A DNA stretch of 9,362 nucleotides, taken from assembly GCA_039816825.1 (NCBI GenBank), contig JBCBXA010000104.1, forward strand, positions 1 through 9,362. The letters run 5' to 3'. Origin of the DNA: JBCBXA01 sp039816825. GTDB taxonomy: Bacteria; Pseudomonadota; Alphaproteobacteria; Rhizobiales; Rhizobiaceae. Below, piece by piece: positions 6,265 to 9,362 of this stretch. The first letter of the stretch is position 1. Each line of letters opens with the position of its first letter. The translations under genes were made by a program, and so were the position numbers. The notes under the pieces were generated by a model. It made no database searches. It saw nothing but the letters and a program-made list of their open reading frames with translations, and was not told the origin of the DNA.

Positions 6265-6672
6265 TCAATCTTCGCAAGGGAACGTGTTCGAGAGCGCTTC
6301 GCGAACCATATAGCTTGCAGGCTCATGCCATTCTTCTGGATTGGCCTTGATGTACTTCACAACGATCTGTGTGAGCTGCTTAACCGACATGCGAGTGGGA
6401 ATGCAAAATCCGACAACGGTCTTCCTAACGCGCTCCTTCTCCCCTGAGCTCCATAGCCACAAAACGCTTGCCGCTCCCGAAGCTTCAATCCATGTCTCGA
6501 CGCTGCCAAAGATGTATCCTTCGCAGCCAGCCACCCAGCCAAGATCGTTCTCGTTGGAGCATACTATCAACAACGACTCGGCGGTCCTGGTCGATGCATC
6601 GCTAGCTTTTGCACCGACCAACGCGGCCAACACGAAAATACATGCTCCGAGTGAATTTCTGAAGCTCGGCAA
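6265..6672 (-). CDS. Rap1a/Tai-family immunity-like periplasmic protein
   Basis: 135 aa with a Sec signal peptide (MPSFRNSLG, hydrophobic ACIFVLAALVG, likely cleavage near AKAS), so exported to the periplasm. The mature part has the pattern of the Rap1a/Tai family: a first Cys (38), WVAGCEGYIFG (47-56, Cys50), GFCIPTR (88-94, Cys90), a helix ending KYIKANPEEWH and ALSNTFPC (126-133, Cys133). Four mature cysteines fit two disulfides. Characterised members protect against type VI secretion peptidoglycan amidases; many others are orphans of unknown target, and no matching effector is in this window. The start is a TTG at 6672, chosen because GGAGGAG (plus-strand 6683-6689) lies 10 nt before it and the signal peptide begins there. 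The ribosome site lies inside an upstream interrupted frame that overlaps this gene by 71 nt, suggesting past translational coupling. Confidence 0.65.
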   Translation of the reverse strand: MPSFRNSLGACIFVLAALVGAKASDASTRTAESLLIVCSNENDLGWVAGCEGYIFGSVETWIEASGAASVLWLWSSGEKERVRKTVVGFCIPTRMSVKQLTQIVVKYIKANPEEWHEPASYMVREALSNTFPCED

Positions 6673-6931
6673 TTTCCTTGAACTCCTCCGCTGATAGGCA
6701 GTTCAGCCCTGCTGCCAACCTACGAACTGCGCTCAGTGCGTCAATTGGCCAAGCGTGGGCGAAAGAGCTTGCACTGAAGTCGCCGCATTCGAACAGGGGA
6801 AACGGGCCAAAGATCGTAGTTTCGGCGCCAGATTTTAGATCCCAAGCTCGCCCTGCTGCGCGGGCCCATTCCTCAACACTCGTTCGTTTGCCTTACCACA
6901 GCATGGACAGTAGGCGCTGCGCCCTCGCCAC
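6602..6931 (-). pseudogene. Interrupted small gene with one in-frame TAA, upstream of the immunity-like gene
   Basis: On the minus strand a GTG at 6931 is preceded, 8 nt away, by a strong ribosome site (GGAAGGGGG). The frame reads VARAQRLLSMLW, then TAA at 6895-6893 (codon 13), then continues open for 96 codons to a TAG at 6602. The part after the stop looks like a real protein: GKRTSVEEWARAAG, WDLKSGAETTIFGPFPLFEC, AWPIDALSAVRRLAAGLNCL and SAEEFKEIAELQK. No start codon with a ribosome site follows the TAA, so the gene is either dead, a nonsense allele, or a sequencing error (TAT/TAC to TAA). An earlier in-frame GTG at 6970 has no ribosome site. The last 23 or so codons overlap the immunity-like gene in another frame and probably run past the original stop. 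I do not recognise the family. Confidence 0.5.
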
Positions 6932-7006
6932 AAGCTTATCCCCCTTCCCGTTTGTTCCTGTATCGTTCACGTTTAGACGAATTGGGAATCGTGAAGGGGG
7001 AACATC

Positions 7007-7360
7007 ATGTCACGCCGCAACATCGCAATGTCAGACCCGCGCGGGCACCATACGGAGCCCGCTTTTTTGATCGAGCGCCAGGATGATGGAGAAAGCCACG
7101 TGCTGGCTCGCATTGACGATTGGAGCATAGCGCAAGACGTCTATCGCGAGTTGCTGCAGAAGTGGCCGACATCGACCGTGGTGATGCGCCAAGGCGCGCG
7201 CGTGATCGAAAAGCGAAACGTCGAGCTACACAAATTTGAGTGCATGGACTGTGGCCAGTTGGTCTGGCGCAACATCCACGACCCAAGCGCGCTGGCTGAG
7301 ATCGTCTGCCCCGGATGTGGAGCACCGGCGACCAGCTTTCAGCGCCTCGGTAGCGGTTAG
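7007..7360 (+). CDS. Zinc-ribbon protein of unknown function
   Basis: 117 aa. AAGGGGG at 6994-7000 lies 6 nt before the ATG. The N-terminal half is an alpha/beta-looking segment without recognisable motifs (FLIERQDDGESHVLARIDDW, then SIAQDVYRELLQKWP). The C-terminal half carries CMDC (79-82) and CPGC (101-104), a four-cysteine zinc ribbon with an 18-residue spacer, as in rubredoxin-like or nucleic-acid-binding knuckles. It is divergent from the interrupted gene at 6931 with about 75 bp between starts; TTCACG (6966-6971) and CGTGAA (6990-6995) form an inverted repeat there that could be a shared operator. Cytosolic; no partner evident. Family and role unknown. Confidence 0.7.
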   Translation: MSRRNIAMSDPRGHHTEPAFLIERQDDGESHVLARIDDWSIAQDVYRELLQKWPTSTVVMRQGARVIEKRNVELHKFECMDCGQLVWRNIHDPSALAEIVCPGCGAPATSFQRLGSG

Positions 7361-7570
7361 CATGCAGGAAAGGCCTACTTCCGGGCGCAGATCACCAACC
7401 CTGAAGCAAATCCAAACCGTATGCTTTGAGCAAGGCAACGGCTGCCAACAAAACAGGAGGAGATAGATCGACTAGCATAAAACTAAGAGACTGCCTCCAA
7501 ACGTAGCTTTCAGCTCGTGCTATCAAGCTGTGCTGTCGATTTCGAATAAATTTCTTCAGACGAATTAATT

Positions 7571-7588
7571 CCTCAGATATAACTGAGG
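7571..7588 (-). terminator. Hairpin in the AT-rich gap, possible terminator
   Basis: CCTCAG-6 nt-CTGAGG is a perfect 6-bp dyad, 4 bp past the stop of the minus-strand gene that ends at 7593. On that strand it is followed by AATTAATTCG rather than a T run, so activity is doubtful. The gap 7361-7592 holds no gene; it contains an isolated AGGAGGAG (7455-7462) with no start codon in range. Confidence 0.3.
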
Positions 7589-7592
7589 TAGT

Positions 7593-7970
7593 CTAAAAAA
7601 TTTTATACATAGATTCATCTCTATTTCTTGCAGAATCTGTGTATGCCTCCATTCTTACCCTCATTCCTTCGACATGTTGATTCATTTCGTCAATAGCATT
7701 CTCGTATATAACTTTTTCTCGGACACTTGTTATATTTTGGGACTCTCTATTATTTGAAAAAGCTCTAATTAAGAAAACGAATATTAGATAAATGACTGCA
7801 AAAGAACCAAGCGAGACGATTTTCTCTTGATTGACTTCCAAGCGTAAACTGAAAAACTCAATTTCTGAACTCAGAAAGCTGAAGTCAGCGACAACATAAA
7901 GTGCAATCGAACTCGCGATTAGAGCACGGCGTGCGCTCTTAAAGTCATCATGCTCCATCAACGCGGACAT
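7593..7970 (-). CDS. AT-rich two-membrane-segment protein with helical tail, unknown function
   Basis: 125 aa from the ATG at 7970, which has a strong AAGGAGG (plus-strand 7977-7983) 6 nt upstream; this is better than the GTG at 7991 that opens the frame. A polar start (MSALMEHDDFKSARR) leads to a hydrophobic segment at about 16-33, a short loop with acidic residues, a second segment at about 51-71 (IVSLGSFAVIYLIFVFLIRA) and then about 54 residues of charged, probably helical or coiled-coil sequence (SVREKVIYENAIDEMNQHVE). It should be an inner-membrane protein with a cytosolic helical tail. Codon use is much richer in A/T than in the neighbouring core genes, pointing to recent transfer. No family recognised. 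The upstream gap to the terminator at 8100 shows no clear promoter. Confidence 0.65.
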   Translation of the reverse strand: MSALMEHDDFKSARRALIASSIALYVVADFSFLSSEIEFFSLRLEVNQEKIVSLGSFAVIYLIFVFLIRAFSNNRESQNITSVREKVIYENAIDEMNQHVEGMRVRMEAYTDSARNRDESMYKIF

Positions 7971-8099
7971 CTGGGCCCTCCTTCGCCACACACCACAAGA
8001 GCAGAGTAGTGCATATCGTTGCAGTAAAAGAACTGATGCGTTTGGTTTTCTGGAGGCAGACTCATCGGAAGCACAGGCAGATCACCTCTCATCGAACCC

Positions 8100-8139
8100 C
8101 AAACAAAGAAACCCGCCTCACCAATCAAGGCGAGACGGG
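8100..8139 (-). terminator. Rho-independent terminator overlapping the end of the SRAP gene
   Basis: Minus-strand stem CCCGTCTCGCC (8139-8129) pairs with GGTGAGGCGGG (8122-8112) with two G-U wobbles, a 6-nt loop and the tail TTTCTTTGTTT. The first stem arm lies in the last codons of the gene and the TGA stop (8127-8125) falls in the loop region. Confidence 0.75.
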
Positions 8140-8793
8140 CTCAATGAGTTTCGGCCCTTGCGAGCGGTTGCTGTTGACCAGGCGCTCTACTCTATAGCTG
8201 ACAAGCTCATGGCCGCGGTTGTCCTGTAGGAGGTTGGCCGCGCTCTCTACGTCAGTGGCCGGGTCAATCCACGCGTCGTACGACTCCTGCGGGAGAATGA
8301 TCGGCATCCGGTCATGCAGGTGCTCAATCTTGGGTGCGGCGGCTGCTGTCAAAATCGTGCAGCTTAGAACGTCCAGTGTGATATTGTATGCCCAGAGCCC
8401 GGCAAACGAGAACGGCTGCACCTCCGGCAGGTGGATGAAGCGAGGATCCTTCCCGCCGTCCTCTGCCTTGGTCCATTCGTAATAGCCATCGGCGGGGATC
8501 AAGCAGCGCTTGGACTTAAAGGCCTCACGGAAAGCGGGCTTGCTGGCAGCAGTCTCGCTCCTGGCGTTGAACATGGGCCACTTGGACTTCTCCTTGGCCC
8601 AGTGAGGAACCAGCCACCAACGGCCTTCCTTCAACGTCTGGCCCTCATCGCCATGGGCGACAAAGAACACGTCTTGCGTTGGTGTGATGTTGTAGCGCGC
8701 CGGAACGTTGCGGCCTGTCTCGGCCTTGGGCAGGCCACTGTACAGGGCGACAATCTCCGCCCACGTCAGATACATTGTGTAGCGACCGCACAT
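8125..8793 (-). CDS. SRAP-family abasic-site processing protein (YedK/HMCES type)
   Basis: 222 aa, the usual size of bacterial SOS-response-associated peptidase (SRAP) proteins. These proteins form a covalent thiazolidine link between Cys2 and abasic sites in single-stranded DNA, shielding replication forks. The required residues are present: Cys2 in MCGRY, Asn76 in FNARSE, Glu106 in GYYEW and His160 in HDRMP. The supporting motifs ARYNITPTQ (32-40), GRWWLVPHWAKE and KRCLIPADGYYEW are also there. The start must be the ATG at 8793, because Cys2 becomes N-terminal after Met removal; AAAGGA (plus-strand 8808-8803) lies 9 nt upstream. The frame stays open to 8931 but that part is not family-like. 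The gene appears monocistronic, and its terminator begins inside its last codons. No clear LexA box was found upstream. Confidence 0.93.
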   Translation of the reverse strand: MCGRYTMYLTWAEIVALYSGLPKAETGRNVPARYNITPTQDVFFVAHGDEGQTLKEGRWWLVPHWAKEKSKWPMFNARSETAASKPAFREAFKSKRCLIPADGYYEWTKAEDGGKDPRFIHLPEVQPFSFAGLWAYNITLDVLSCTILTAAAAPKIEHLHDRMPIILPQESYDAWIDPATDVESAANLLQDNRGHELVSYRVERLVNSNRSQGPKLIEPVSP

Positions 8794-8989
8794 GCTGCGC
8801 TGTCCTTTGGCTCCATTGTGTCCCGGACATGAAAGATGAGCGCAGCTTAAAAGTCGACTGTTGAGGAATGTCCGCTTCGAGCCCAAGCCAGACGTACAAA
8901 TCAGATCTGACAGCACGCGCTCCCGGCCCATTCCGGACTTTCGGGCTTAACTTACAGATCGAGAGTCGAGCCTTGGCTTATCGTGCGAA

Positions 8990-9013
8990 GCCGCTGGCGC
9001 ATTTGGCAGCGGC
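8990..9013 (-). terminator. Inverted repeat downstream of dctM, weak terminator candidate
   Basis: GCCGCTG (8990-8996) and CAGCGGC (9007-9013) form a 7-bp stem with a 10-nt loop, extendable by a G-T and an A-T pair. It lies about 30 bp after the dctM stop on the minus strand. Only TT follows the stem, so it may not terminate by itself. The rest of 8794-9044 holds no gene that I can support; an imperfect dyad around 8872-8898 (GTCCGCTT...AAGCCAGAC) is the only other structure. Confidence 0.35.
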
Positions 9014-9044
9014 CTGCAGATCTATTTCCCAGTTCGTCCGGTGT

Positions 9045-9362
9045 CTATTTCACCACGATCTCTGGGCCCATGACGACGTTCGGCAACACCGTTGAGATCC
9101 AAGGGACATAGGTGACAAGAATCAGGAACAAGAACATGATGGCAAGGAATGGCAGCGCCGCCCTGACAACACCCATCATGGACATATTTGCTACCCCAGC
9201 CGTGACAAACAGATTCAGTCCTACGGGCGGCGTAATCATGCCGATTTCCATATTGACCACCATGATAATGCCCAGATGAATTGGGTCGATGCCCAGTTCC
9301 ATCGCTATTGGGAACACGAGGGGTGCCACGATAACCAGAAGACCGCTTGGCTCCATAAACTG
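9045..9362 (-). CDS. dctM: TRAP transporter large permease subunit, DctM family (C-terminal part)
   Basis: The last 105 residues of a DctM-type permease; the frame is open through the window edge at 9362 and the start lies outside. TRAP large subunits (about 425-440 aa) form the sodium-driven channel for C4-dicarboxylates or other organic acids in the inner membrane, working with DctQ and the periplasmic DctP. Family marks are FMEPSG, VAPLVFPIA, GIDPIHLGIIMVVNMEIGMI and the hallmark TPPVGLNLFV, followed by the last hydrophobic segment (FLAIMFLFLILVTYVPW). The substrate cannot be read from this part. As the normal order is dctP-dctQ-dctM, it is probably the last gene of its operon. Confidence 0.92.
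   Translation of the reverse strand, partial: QFMEPSGLLVIVAPLVFPIAMELGIDPIHLGIIMVVNMEIGMITPPVGLNLFVTAGVANMSMMGVVRAALPFLAIMFLFLILVTYVPWISTVLPNVVMGPEIVVK

Larger units (their letters stand above)
4757..8099. mobile_element. Candidate accessory island next to the tRNA-Thr scar (right end unknown)
   Basis: The left boundary is the tRNA-Thr fragment. To its right lie short genes of mixed strand with antitoxin or immunity character, an interrupted gene and a clear drop in GC: 19 of 60 bases are G/C at 7681-7740, against 42 of 60 at 3601-3660 inside aacS. No integrase, excisionase or second tRNA copy is in the window, so the right limit given here is only the point where core-like genes resume. The stretch 4809-5162 holds no gene that I can support, apart from the repeat cluster listed separately. 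Confidence 0.35.

Noticed and set aside
6678..7070. Plus-strand 130-aa open frame across the broken gene
   Set aside because: It is antisense to the protein-like frame at 6602-6931, has no ribosome site and overlaps the well-started gene at 7007.
8431..8832. 133-aa plus-strand open frame
   Set aside because: It is antisense to the SRAP gene, which has all its catalytic residues.

Overview
The window looks like a chromosomal stretch of an alphaproteobacterium, probably of the Hyphomicrobiales (rhizobia and relatives). The evidence is the GC-rich coding style on the left, the close match of the LivJ-type binding protein and acetoacetyl-CoA synthetase to proteins typical of that group, and a TRAP-transporter DctM subunit at the right edge. 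The placement is an inference from protein style, not from a database search. There is no rRNA, CRISPR array, insertion sequence or integrase in the window.

Left part (1-4740), core-like and GC-rich: a stand-alone periplasmic branched-chain amino-acid binding protein (291-1394) with its own terminator; a small glycine-zipper lipoprotein (1649-1930) with its own terminator; acetoacetyl-CoA synthetase aacS (2040-4004), with a perfect 12-bp palindrome just upstream; and, convergent to it with a 5-bp gap, a class I glutamine amidotransferase (4010-4732, minus strand).

Junction (4757-4808): the 3' part of a tRNA-Thr(GGT), minus strand, intact from the base of the anticodon arm to the encoded CCA. 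It has no matching acceptor 5' strand and no proper D-arm. This is what remains at the far end of an element that integrated into a tRNA 3' end. Its orientation places the inserted DNA on the right, at 4809 and beyond. The other junction is not in the window.

Right-middle part (4809-about 8000), accessory: short genes of changing strand and composition. They are a Panacea/DUF4065 antitoxin-like gene (5163-5681) followed 22 bp later by a gene for a small protein with two membrane segments (5704-6108), together a candidate toxin-antitoxin pair; a Rap1a/Tai-type periplasmic immunity-like protein (6265-6672, minus); an interrupted gene upstream of and overlapping it, with a single in-frame TAA (6602-6931, minus); a divergent zinc-ribbon protein (7007-7360); and an AT-rich gene for a two-membrane-segment protein (7593-7970, minus). 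Antitoxin and immunity-like modules lying together next to a tRNA scar suggest a defence or conflict island.

Right end (8100-9362): a complete SRAP/YedK (HMCES-type) abasic-site protein (8125-8793, minus) with a terminator that starts inside its last codons, and the C-terminal part of a TRAP DctM permease (9045-9362, minus) that continues beyond the window. It cannot be decided from this window whether these two belong to the island or to the chromosome.
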